This document shows positions 1 through 12,500 of a stretch of DNA of 64,000 nt, one piece after another. A model generated the notes under the pieces. The model was given only the letters and a program-made list of their open reading frames with translations, was not told where the DNA came from and ran no database searches. Source of the stretch: Symsagittifera roscoffensis (Eukaryota > Xenacoelomorpha > Acoela > Convolutidae). Numbering within the stretch: position 1 is the first letter of the stretch; the number at the start of each line of letters is the position of its first letter. Where the stretch lies: NCBI RefSeq assembly GCF_963678635.1, contig NC_087069.1, positions 26,214,303 through 26,278,302 of the forward strand, in the 5' to 3' direction. The position numbers were made by a program, and so were the translations under genes.

Positions 1-3000
1 ATTTTTCATGATGAACTTTTTGTCCAATCAGATGAATCTAGCAAACATTCTAAACAAATTTCAACTTTTTTCTAAAGCATTCCACTAATCACGTCAGGTT
101 CAGCGCTGTCGGTTTTCATAAAAGTAAGGGATGATTAAAAAATCTAATTATAGATCGCAGCGTATATGGCTCGACATTTGGTTTCCACGGAGTCTGCTCA
201 CCTCATCTTTGTACATAATTGCATAAATGCATTTCAAACTCGAATTGCAAAGCTGATAAATTGGATTGATAGTATTTTAAAGAAAATTTTCTAACATTGT
301 TTTGTTAGGTGAAATTTTTTGGTTAAAGCACCATATATGCTGCGATTTACAATTTATAAGACAGTTTTCGTAGTTCACCAATTACATTCAGAAATGTATC
401 GAAAAAATATTATGGTTCTTTCACTAAAAATCCTTCACAGAATTTTAATTAAAAAATTTTCCCACACAGAAAAGATTCTTGCATTTATAGGTAATTTATT
501 AAATTTTTTAATAAATTTTTAAATAAATAAAAAAGGAAATTACCTACAAAGTCGCTGGTGGGGATCTGCTGATCATGTTGATTATAATTCTTCTTCAAAA
601 ACTTGTTTTTTCTTGGACCATAGCAATTTATTTTGTACATGCTTTATTACCATCTATATGCTTGTGACCTTCCTACCGAGTAAATATTGTGCTCAAATTG
701 AGTAAAGGCGGCTCAAAAAAGCATCGACTGTCTTGAATGAAATTATTGGGTAAAAATGGGTCATATCACATCGACCAAAGTATTTTTTTTGGATTTTCTA
801 TCGATCAACTTCTACCAAATTTTTATTTTTAATACATGCTAGGAGACAGAAGTTTCAAATTTCTTTAAAACTCATACTTAAACAGTTTATTTAAATGAAA
901 ATTTTTTTATCGAAAAAAAAACAAATTGATCTGATATGAACATTTTTTTTGGGAATATACGAGACACAATCGTTTGCCTCAACTCAATTTAGAAAGATTA
1001 CTGAGAATCATCACACCACAATTTACGCTCTAACACAACGAAATCTATTGCTCGTTAACTATCCCAAATCGCCTACAATACGCTTTCTTATTAACCTCAG
1101 GTATTTTGTGGTCAAAACTACTCATCAATTTATTTTAGTTTTGAGCGCATGGCATCAATTGGTTTCAGACTACTTAAAGAAGTTTGTCACAATTGCTTGT
1201 TAAAGTAAGAAAAGTGTCGGGAAAAAAACCGAGAGCACAAATTTTCCGTCTTTTTCTTGGAAAATCAGAACTAAAATACTGGAAAATAATGAGGCTGTAT
1301 CGACAAGTTTTGATGCCGTTCAACTACAAAGTAGGTGAAAGCTGATGTTAAATTTTTTTGAGGTAAACCATTTAACATTGGTATATCACGATGAATGAAA
1401 CATTAAGGATTTTATTTGTACATCTCCACTGCTTGGGTCAAAAACTTAGATTTTTTCGTGAGTATGACTGAAAACGATTTGATCTCAGTCATTGACTGCA
1501 AAAGTACAAATTAACAACGGTTTTAATTTATAACTGCAATAGTTCTTAGAACATTTGAGTGTTTCAATTCTTCTTCTTGTTTCAATTTGTATTTTTTTTG
1601 AATCGTTATGGAACATCGTAGCAATTGAAGACATTATCATGGAATAACAATTTAGTCTAACAAAAAAGTTCGAGTGCAGCTTAAAATAGTAACGTTTCTT
1701 TTTTGGAGTTGGTTTTGCGTTTTTCAATGAGTGTCATATACGGATCTAGGAAATTTTTAAAGAATGGGTCAAATTTATAATTTTTTTAAACTGTTTTGCA
1801 GACAACTTGTTACTGGTCAGAAGCTTTTCTTGCTTTATAAAATAGTGAAAGAAAGTACAACTCTCTCATTTTTAAGAATTAGTTTCAAATAATCATTTAT
1901 CTTGCAAAAGCCACATGTTTGTAGACAATTGTCAACTATTTTGTGGTGCGGATTTCTGTCAGCAAGAAAAACACACTATAAACCAACTTTTTGATAAGCC
2001 AACGCTCCTCTATTTTAACGTCGGAGTTGGTAGGAGACACACTAATCTTTGATCAAAATTGTTTGTTTTTATTACAGAACTCAAGTCAAGGTCGTGGTTT
2101 TATGTTACAAATCTGAATCTATCCGCGTTGGGACCAAAAATTCATAGTCGCAACGCAGGTCAAAGTCTGCAAAGTCTGATCATGACTTGCAAAAACTGAA
2201 CAAAAAATCAGCTAAATCTGAACATTAGCCCTTAAAGCCTAACTACAATACTGCATAAGTTTGCAAAGCCTACAAGTAATAATACAAATAAAACAATTAA
2301 ACTGCCCATTTGTCTCAACGCTTCTCTGCTTCCTGAGAATTTTTTCTAATGTGTGGATCTGCAAATAAATGCATCTGATGAAAAAGTTTCCAGGCAACTG
2401 TAGCTCTTCAAGCAGGTGATAAATCGCTGCTGTTGTTGTTGTATTGCTTACAGCCTAAAGTCCCGACAGCAAAGAGGGAAAAATCCCATTTGATCACATC
2501 ATTTTTGCTAAATTCGGGTGCGCATCAATGGCTATGGTAGGGCAGTGTATTCGTTTTCTACCTCTTTGCTCGTTTTCGGTACTTTAGGTTATAAACCACA
2601 ACAACAACAACAGCAGTGATTAATCGATTTTTCAAGCAGCAACAGTTTGCCTAGAAACACGTTTTTACAGGCAACAGGTTGTCTGCAAAGTCTGAACATA
2701 ATTTCTGTAAAGTCTGCACAATCGGTAAAACTTGTAAGGAATAAAAATGTCAAGTTTATGAATTTTATGAAAAATGTCAAGTTTATGAGAACAAATTTTT
2801 TATTGCATTGAAAAACGTGTTCTCTTTTCTTTGGCCATATACGGATACGAAAGTTTGATTATTTAAAATTAATAAATTATACGGATGCATTAAGCTAAAA
2901 GCTGATTAATAAAGGATACGGATGTCTAAAACTGGATTTTGTCGTTCCTCACGGTATGAATCAGGTCAGGTTCGGTCAGAACGGTCTGATGCCGGATTCA

Positions 3001-3205
3001 TTTTGTCCCCGCGGACTTAGCTGAACATAGCAATTTGTGGTCTCCACGGTCTGAAAAAACAACCAAAGTTCAGTCGCAACGTTCTAAACATACTATATTT
3101 TGGTCCACAGGGTCTGAACATACAACCTCGGCCTCGACCTCGACCCGGGAATTTCAACTGTCATGAAGTATTGCTTGATTGCTTGGTTTTCAAAGTTGTG
3201 TGCAA
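1..3205. other. Gene-free upstream stretch
   Basis: No conserved protein is recognisable on either strand. The short open frames are low-complexity and AT-driven. A foldback repeat sits at 2386-2658. From about 2080 to 3150 a short phrase around GTCTGCAAAGTCTGA or GGTCTGAACATA recurs in degenerate form, suggesting an eroded tandem repeat. The stretch lies upstream of the transporter gene and may hold its 5' introns, but I found no exon. Confidence 0.5.
2386..2658. repeat. Foldback (MITE-like) hairpin with GTT/AAC core
   Basis: The left arm, about 2386-2461, and the right arm, about 2581-2658, are imperfect reverse complements of roughly 75 bases. Both start with GTTTC(C/T)AGGCAA(A)CTG, pass through CTGCTGTTGTTGTTGT, and end in CCTAAAGT. 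The roughly 120-base centre is not paired. The layout is that of a foldback element or small non-autonomous DNA transposon. No clear target-site duplication was found. Confidence 0.6.
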
Positions 3206-3405
3206 NNNNNNNNNNNNNNNNNNNNNNNNNNNNNNNNNNNNNNNNNNNNNNNNNNNNNNNNNNNNNNNNNNNNNNNNNNNNNNNNNNNNNNNNNNNNNNN
3301 NNNNNNNNNNNNNNNNNNNNNNNNNNNNNNNNNNNNNNNNNNNNNNNNNNNNNNNNNNNNNNNNNNNNNNNNNNNNNNNNNNNNNNNNNNNNNNNNNNNN
3401 NNNNN
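3206..3405. other. Assembly gap (200 N)
   Basis: There are exactly 200 N, so the size is probably nominal. The gap cuts the 5' part of the first visible transporter exon, because coding sequence is already open at 3406. All reading frames that cross it are meaningless. Confidence 0.95.
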
Positions 3406-3549
3406 GCAGTGTCTACTGTGCCCATCTGGTTCTCCCACAATGAGATGGTGGCAGGCACTATTCTGGGACTGAGTCTCATTGCACTGGGCACTGGGGGTAT
3501 TAAGCCATGTGTGTGTGCCTTTGGAGGGGACCAGATACCACAAGATAAA
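3406..3549 (+). CDS. Transporter exon 1 (first visible, cut by gap)
   Basis: The frame is open from the gap edge. It encodes a helix ([16 protein letters not shown]), then the PTR2 family signature [16 protein letters not shown] and IPQDK. The donor is AAA|GTAGGT and the phase is 0. The true 5' end is hidden in the N gap. Confidence 0.92.
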
Positions 3550-6500
3550 GTAGGTTTGACGTCATCAACTGGTATGATGTCATCTACTGGTATGACGTCA
3601 TCAACACAGTAGGTGATGCCGTGTTGATGACGTCATAAGCGACGGCAATAATTTGGAAAAAAAAATAAGATGAATTTAAATTAAGCGTTAATATTCAAAT
3701 AAATTTATCATTCAAATCGCCATATAATTTTGTTTTTCTCCGATTGTTTTTTTTGAGATATCATGATATCGAGGGCTAATCCCTCTGGGCGATTCTAGGT
3801 AGAGTTGCTAGCTTCAATTGACCCTGTAATTTACTAACAATAATTTGAAAAAAAAACTGTTGCGAGACTTTTGATTCAGCTGGAACTCAATATATTTGTT
3901 TCGTTGTAAATTTTCGGTTAAAATTTTAACATCTGAGCAATCATTTTTTTCCAGAGTTTCAATAATGTTTTCAAAGATTGTCGATGAGTGAACTTTATAC
4001 TTTTCAGCCTCTCCTGCGAGACATGTTCTTCTCGGTGTTCTATGTGTCCATCAACATAGGCGCCTTCATCTCCATGATCCTCACCCCCATCCTCAGGGAA
4101 GACGTGCAGTGCTTCGACAAGGACTGCTACACCCTCGCATTCGGAGTCCCAGCCGCTCTGTTCATGGTCGCCATTGTCATATTCGTCCTCGGAACACCAC
4201 TCTACGAGGCTAAGAAGGTAAAACCAAAACTATAAATTTTTGCCATACCCTTATAAAGTTGAAAAATTACTAAATAGACTTGTCCAAAATCATTTATTCC
4301 GCATATTGCATGTAAAAAATGTTGTACAATGACACATTTTTTTGCAGCCTAGAACATCAAAAGCCATTTTATACAAAGATAGCAGGTTACTGTACAAGTA
4401 GCACAGAATGCTCCAACCATATTCTTTAGAAAACTACGTTTTGGAAAGTTTTTTTAACTTAGTTTAATTTTTTCTGCTTGATGTTAAGAGATCTGACGTA
4501 AAAACGTAACTTAGGCAAATTAGACAGTCATAATAATACAGGAAAATTGGACAAAAAATTTTGTAGAACAAAGAGAAAAAAAACTTCAAAATTTTTTTTT
4601 TTTAAATTTCAACTTTTTTGCAGGGAATTTTTGACTTTTTTGAAATTTTTGGTTCCCAAAATGAAGCTAAAAACTCCAAAAACTAGTTTAACTTGCTTCA
4701 AATTGAGTTTTAAGGTTTCAAATCAGGCATAATTTAGCTGTTTTAAGCCTGCTTGCTTGCTTTTTATTCGCTTGACACTAGAAAAAATGTTGGGAATTTT
4801 TAATGTGGTTCGAATCGCGACTGAAAGATTTAACATGATATATCACTCAGCTCACCCAATTGATACTTGCGGTAGCTGATTTTGCGTGGAAAAAGAAAAA
4901 ACTAAAACACACTCGAATACAAAAACTCTCCCCATTTTCAATGGTCGGAACAATTAGCTTAAATATATCAAACAAGAGAAAAAGCCGAAAGGGTGAACTC
5001 GATAAGAGTTTTTTAGTTTATTTACTAACCAAATGGTTTCGCTAGTTACCGATTAATAACATTACGTTTGGCAGGTAAACATTAGTTGTCGAAATGTTTT
5101 TAAAAGCCTTTAGGTGCCTACATGGTATGAAAAAAAAACCATACGTCTCGAAAGATAGCTAGAGAACTCAAACACTAAGGTTCCCAAGATTGCGGCACAG
5201 TTATTGTTCCGACCATTGAAGATGGCGAAGAACTTTGTATCCGGGTGTGCTTTAGTTTTTTTTCCACGCGAAATCAAGTAGCACACACAATGATTGGACT
5301 GGGTTGAGTGTTATATCATGTTAAAGCATTTTCAGTCGTAATTCGAACGTCATCAAACATTTTTAAAATATATATCCTGGAGTCGAGAAAAACCGGTTTG
5401 AAGATTTTGTTTTTTCGTCTAATTTTGAGCGAGTGAGCAGGCTGACATGCTCAAAACTTATTTATGCTTAATTTAAGTCTTGAAATTTTAGTTTTACTCA
5501 ATTGAAATTAGTTTTTGGAGTTGTAAGCTTCATCTTACGAATCAAAAACTTCAAAAATTTCGGGAAAAAAATTAGAAAAATTATTTTTAAAAACTTAAGA
5601 TTTTTTTGATGTTTTTTGTTTTTCTTGTTATTTGTCATCAAAATTGTTTTCCAATGTGCATATTTTACAAAGACTGACAAAAACGCACAAGATCTAATTT
5701 TTCGCATAGATTCCTTTATCACACCAAGCTTAAAAAATGACTCTAATTGGAAAAATAATTTTGTTGTAACTTCTTAAGACTGGTCGGAACATTATGTGTT
5801 ACTTTCACAGTAACCGGCTATTCTTGTTTATAAATGAATTTTCTTTCCTTTTAAGGTGACTGGTGAGTCGATGATTGTGCGGGCATGTGGTGCCATTGGA
5901 TCTGCAGTTAAGAACAGAGTGCAGGGGGGTCGCAAACAGGAGTGCTTCCTCTATCACGCTTCACCCAAATACGAAGTGACCTTTTTCAAAATCGCCAAAA
6001 TTAATTTAAGGAAACTGTTTCGAGAATGTTTGAATTGCAAAAAAAAAAAATTGTTTACTGTTTGATCATAAAATACTGATGATATTTGCAATTTTCAGAA
6101 AAGTTTCCTGGACGAGATCACCCAGCTGGGTCGTATCTTCATCATGACCCTGCCCACTGCCATCTTTTTCATGGGCTTTGACCAGCAGGGATCCACATGG
6201 ACCATACAGGCTAGTGTCACATTAGCAGTCTTACGATGAACTGGCTCGTTGGACCTCAACGTGGTCATTGGGTTCTAGATGAGTTCTTCTTCATCAAAAA
6301 ATTCATTTTTTGTTTAAAAAGCTCCGTTTTCCTTTTGTATGACTGGCTTTTTGCCGAGACCAGGGGTAGATTGAGGGAATTCAAGAATTTGAACCCCTTT
6401 CTTACTACTTTACAACATCCATTTTCGACGGACAGACCCACAGATACTGGTATGGAAGCGTCTTCATTGTAAGTTGGGAGAACCCGGAAAATCAATTCGG

Positions 6501-9500
6501 CCCACCCACGAAAACAGACCCAAATTTTTCCAAAATCCGCATTCCCCTTGAGGAGAAACCTAGATCCACCCCTTGGTCGAGACAAAGATAACTTTCATCA
6601 TTAGCAAAGAAAAAAGTTTCGAACAAAAACCCAATCAGTACAGTTTATCCAAAACTGAATTGCTGGCTGCTCTTTGGCGAATAAGATTTAATTACAAGTT
6701 TGGATTTTTGAGAAATTAAGACACCAATCGATATGTCAGGCCTGTACCCTTTTTTGTACTCTTCTAAGATCGAATTCTATGATCACTTAAAAAACGTTTT
6801 GCATTTATAACTTCCTGAAAACGAAATATAATTTTTCTATAAACTTATATTTCTATAAACTTTAAAATTAATAAACTTTGACTTGCCCTCTTTTAGGCTC
6901 AACAGATGAATGGCAACTTGGGCTTCATCACTCTCTACCCTGACCAGATGCAGTTCATCAACTCACTCCTCGTCATCTTACTCGTCCCCATCACATACAA
7001 CATCATTTACCCCCTACTGCACAAATGCCACATTATGCGCACGTAAGTTGCCACCCTAGTTTTCCACCAAGTGAACAATCTCTCCCACCCTCCCGTAGAC
7101 ACTTAGTTAAATGTAGTGACATGAGAGAAGAAAACAATTTTCAGCCAATAGGAATTCAGCAGTTTGCATGTTGATTGCGGCGGCAATTCTGATGCGCGGA
7201 GGACCGAAAGCGGGAAATTTTTAAATTAATCAGCGTTCTTTAAAATATCGAAAACGGACTGAATTTATTGCTAAATCCCTTCAAATTTTTGAATAATGAG
7301 CTCTGATTGGCTGACATAATTTTCGCGCATTCTGTCCCCCGCGCATAAGGAACTCCGTGGTTTAGAGAACGAAATTGTTCAGATGAGCCATTCAAACTAA
7401 CAGGTATGGCCAATTGAGTTTAGTTTGCATTGAATCGTAATAGAACCTGATCGCGACTCTGATTGGACCCCTCCCTCCCCCTCCCTCAGATGCTTATTCC
7501 TTCATTTCAGGCGTCTTCAGAAGATGGGGGTAGGGATGGTGCTCGGTTGTGGTGCTTTCGTCATGGCCGCTATGCTGCAGCTCAAAATTGACGTGAGTTT
7601 CCAAACAAGCAGTGAAATTTTCAAACTCAAAATCGGGTTTTAATGATTGAATTTGAATTAATTGAAAAAAAATACCCATGTGAATTGAATCATCATCCTA
7701 CTTCGCATAAAGTTTGTTAATTTACTTCAGAAGAAGATTGTGGCATTTATATTAACACAGAGGCGAAGTAGAGCCTCGCACCACTTGCAATACAACAAAC
7801 ATTAAAGAAGAAAGAAAACGAAAAAAAGAGAGAAAAACCTTGAAAAAAACTAGGTGAACCAAAATTTTCGTAAGACTAGTTAAAATATAACCCGGGTTAT
7901 CCGTTGAGCCGAAATTTTTTTAAATGAAAAGTTGAAAAAGTTTCAAGTCCCCTGAAACTGCTATGAACAACACTAATGAACAACTACCATGATATTAAAT
8001 AACAGCACAACAAAAATCCGTTATGTGACACCTAAGCCGACAAAAAATTGAGCAGGGAAATAAAAAATCCGACAGTTCAATTTTTGCCGGAATTTTTTTT
8101 CGATTATCTACATACTGAAAAAAGAGTCTGGAAATTATTAAGGTTCAATAAAAAAGCCAATTTAATTTCTTGTAAAAAATGCTTACGGGAAAAAAGTCTA
8201 GTTCACAATTACAAGACACTTGCTCTTGCAAGTGTAATCTTTCAAAACATCAGATTTTTGCACTTCTAAAGACTTTCCTGGTTCATATCATTTTTTAAAT
8301 TTCTCATTCAAATGTGTTTAATCCAGGGCACCCTTCCATTTGACCGACTGACCAGTAAGCAGACGGCAGTGTGGGCTGTGAACACTCTCCCCTGCCACAT
8401 GGATGTGAACTTCTACGAGAACGGACTACTCAAAGAAGAGACACGAGTGCCACACCAGGTACAGTTTTTTTCCAATAAAAATTTTTTTTTAAACTTGCAC
8501 AAGACTTCGCTGAAAAAATATGTTTTTTTTTGGGCGATAAATAGATTCAAATTTGGCGTCAAACAACATGTTTATAGATTTATTAGGATAAACATCAAGA
8601 TTTGAAATGAGTAACACGGAGTACATAACCAAGGAAATACCTTCGACTTCATGCCAGCAGGAAATTCATGATTCCAGGGCATTCCTGGAATTCCTGGCAG
8701 GACCTATCTAAGAACCCTGCCGAAAAATCTAAAAAATTGAGTTTGAAAATCTTTGAAAAAATAAAGTCTGATATTTCCACAATAGCTAAATGACGGAAAA
8801 GTTGAAGCGTCGGATTAATTTACCATGTGATAAAAAAATAGTTGAAAGCCAGGCCTGGACACCTGCTAAGTACCTTTTCAGGAAATCTAATAAATCATTG
8901 GTTTACAAAACTTTTTTTAAAAATTTAATTAAAAATTTCGTTAACTTACGATTTTGCAATACCGCGAAGTCCTTTTTATGCTCAAAAAAATTCTTTCGGA
9001 AGTTTTTGTCTTTAATTTATTTCAAGACTCATTTTTCTACACAAAATAATCAAAAATCATATCTGCATTTTGTGTAAGACCTCAACTATTGTTTTTCCGT
9101 TTTCAAATGGCAAGGTTAATCTTTATCTCTTAAAAAGCAGCCTACATTTTTCAAGCAAAAATTTTCATGACGAAAATTTTCAAGCCATATACACAAGAAT
9201 GCACTTTTTTAAAAAAAATCGGTGTAAAAAGTACTGTTTTCATTTAAAAAGCAAATCTTCATGTGTAGTTTTTGTGCGAGGTTCTTGCCAATCAACCAGT
9301 GGGTTTTAATGTATGAGAAAATCCTTGGTTAAAACATTTTTGAGCGGATTTGCATCCACTAGCAAACTTCAATTTTCACCAAAAACCTGGCAAAACCTGA
9401 CAAGAATAATAAATAATTATCACTACAAAAATCATTAGCAAAACATTAACTAAAATAGATTGCTCAGATTGATTTAGAATTATCATAAAGCAGCACATTG

Positions 9501-12500
9501 AAGGCAACAAACGTTTTCCTCTACGTTTATCATTTTTACGAAAAAAATCCTCAAAATTATTTTAAAAATCTTATGAGGTATTGTTACTTTCAAATAATTT
9601 TTACTTGAGTCAATTTTTCTTCACATCCGGGGCTTGACTATTTTTCGATGCAAGTTTTTTTTTCATAGTTGCGGGAGAAATGAATTGGTTTCCTTTGACT
9701 TTTTATATATGAAACTGAGTTAATTCGGTTTGCGTTCAATTATTTTTTTGAGGCGAAAAATTTCAAATCTTGTGGATGTCATACTTACTTTTATTCCTTG
9801 AAAAAACTATTATGATTGAATTTTGGTGGAATTTTTCTCTTAGCTTTTTTTATAAGAGCTACTCAGCTACTGCAAAACAAAATAGCTCAAATTGCGTTCA
9901 GGAATACGCCTAAGAGATGACTTGTTGGACTTGACTGAATAACATGGCAAAGAAAGTTTGCATCACGATGCTTTTGGTTTACTTTAAATGCTATAATATT
10001 TTATTCAAAAAAACAACTCATTTTTAGCTACTAAAACAGTCCACATTTTTATTGCGAAAAACATGAAAACACAAAGGAAACTACTTGCAAACCTTTAGTT
10101 TAAATCAAAAAAGTTCATTTTTTGCTGTTTAGGTTAAGACATCCAACATTTATGGTCATATTCGATGATAAAAATATAGTAAAACGTAGAAATTGGTTGA
10201 CACGTGTACAAGTATGGCCAAAATACTAAAACAAACAAAAATTTTGGGACAATAAATAAAACAGAACAATTTTTTCATCGATTTGATCGACAAATCGATT
10301 CATATCCATTTTTTATCAAACAAGACAGTTTCATAGCTCATCTGTTCTCATTAAAATATACAAGCAGTTTAAACAACCAATCTATCAATATGGTGTATTA
10401 ATATACGGAGTTGCCAATAAAACCGCTTTAAAAAATTTGCTAGTACAACAAAACTTTCAGTTAGAGTTGCGTTTCGCCTCAAAAAAAACACAAGAATCAA
10501 GGACTATAAGAAAAACACAGGGGATTTGCTCAATCAATGAATTACACGCATACGAACTGCTGAAATTTTTCTCTAAAGTAATAAGACGAGAACATGAAAA
10601 TGACAACGTGAAAAAAAAAATTTTCAAAACAAAAATTGGACAAATCACTTGATACCACCAGAAAAATAAAATCACTCACAACAAAAAAACTAACACGAAA
10701 TAACAAAAAGTCAATATCTGTGCAATAACTAAACAGTCTATAGACAACCTTATGCACAAAATCAGAGAAACTTATTTAGTTGATTGCGACTACTTCAATA
10801 AATGGTTTTGGTAAAAAAAAAGTTTTGAGTAGTTGTTTTTTTTTAAATTGAACTATAAAGCGAACACCCAAAAGAAACATCATATTATTTGAAAAAAAGG
10901 AAATAATATAAAATATAATTTTCAAGTCTGAAAACTGTTTTTTGCTACTTTTTTTTGCTCTAAATATTTCTGTAAAAACATATCAATTAGATGCAAGATA
11001 AAGCAACTGTAATATTTTGAATTTTAATTTTCTTTTTAAATCGACTATCTTTTTTTTCTGTGTAAATGTTACTTGGATTAAACAACCAGGTCCATATAAA
11101 ACAGTACTCAATAGAAATTTCTCAGCGGCGCTTCAACAGGTTGAATCACTTTCTGCGTTTGCTCAAGTTGGTGCTCTATCAATGATAAGCTTTCTATATT
11201 GTTGGATTTTTGCACTACTTGAAACAAATTTATTATTAATTTTTGTGAGTCAATTTTGGATGATTTCTGTTGATAATTTGCAGAACTTGATCCAACTTTT
11301 GAATTACTATAGAGAAAGTACATAAGCAGCCAAAAAAATTATGCGACAATTAAGTAAAAATCAACCAAAAATTTAAGATTATTAGTGGGGATTTTGTTCT
11401 TAATTTGCAGAACTTGATCCGACACGTGTACAACTATGGAGACAGTGTTGAGATGGAGTTCACACCTGGAGTGAACTGCAGTCTATATGTGCACTCAATC
11501 AGCCCATTCAACATCACAGGAGTGGAGAGTGGGGCTGAGAAGGCCACTTATGTGTATCTCTACTCTGACAAGGGGGACCTCACATACTACCAACAGGTAG
11601 GCTTTTAGTTGATGTTTTTCTGGTATGTTCGGACCTCTTTAATCACCCCCCCCCCCCCCCCCACCCTCCTCCTCCTTTGAAAGGGAAAATATACTTAAGT
11701 ACTAATATTTAGAATTGTTACTAATATTTTAGGTACAAAATTCGCATATGCTTCTGCTTAATTTTGAATTAGTCTTTATGAGGGTGGTTATTCTTTATTA
11801 GCTACCATAGGGGCGAAGTAATTTAAGAGAACCGTCTTCTCCTCAGAAATGCGCTGTGTATTCTGAGATTTTGTGTAAGTGTATTTATTGTTTAGTTTAT
11901 ATTTTCTGTCATTTATTTCTGCTTCAAGTTTTGACATTTTGATCATAATTTAGAGCAAGAGTGAAGAGAGCTCGCCGACTGCTGCCGATTGCTACTTCTC
12001 GTAAGTTGATTACTTAAATAACATATTTCACAACTGTCGTTCTTTCAGTAGCGCCTCTCCTCCTCAATTCTCGCTGCAAAATGTTCCCAGATCCCCCTTT
12101 GCTACTGTTTTACGAAAACCCGTTTCAGCTGACCAACTGATAAGGATTTCTGAAGACGCCATAGGCTTCAATGTGTATACTAGTTTTGAGGGCCGCGTCA
12201 ATTTTATTTACTTATTTATCTATTGAAACAATTTTTTCAAAAAGTCTGAAAAAGGGACTTCCTTCAAAAAGTGCCCGCGGAACACAAAAAGTTAACGAAT
12301 ACTCCCCCGTAGTTTAATTTCTGCGCACGTCAATAAATACTTGTAAAGTAAAGTATCATTACCTAACTGTTTCGTTTCAGGTTTTTCTCTCCACTGAATG
12401 CAACGACAGAGTTCAAAGTTGGAAGCGAAGAGTTTTCAGTCCCACAGGGAGACTTCGTGGTTGCAGACGCAGAAGGCAACAGTGGCAACAAGTGAGCAAT

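Noticed and set aside
3163..3612. Open frames across the N gap on both strands
   Set aside because: They consist mostly of undetermined bases. Only the frame continuing from 3406 matches a protein family.
6236..6585. Open frames of 78 (+) and 106 (-) codons
   Set aside because: They lie on a hAT-like MITE and its flank. No protein family, and explained by the repeat.
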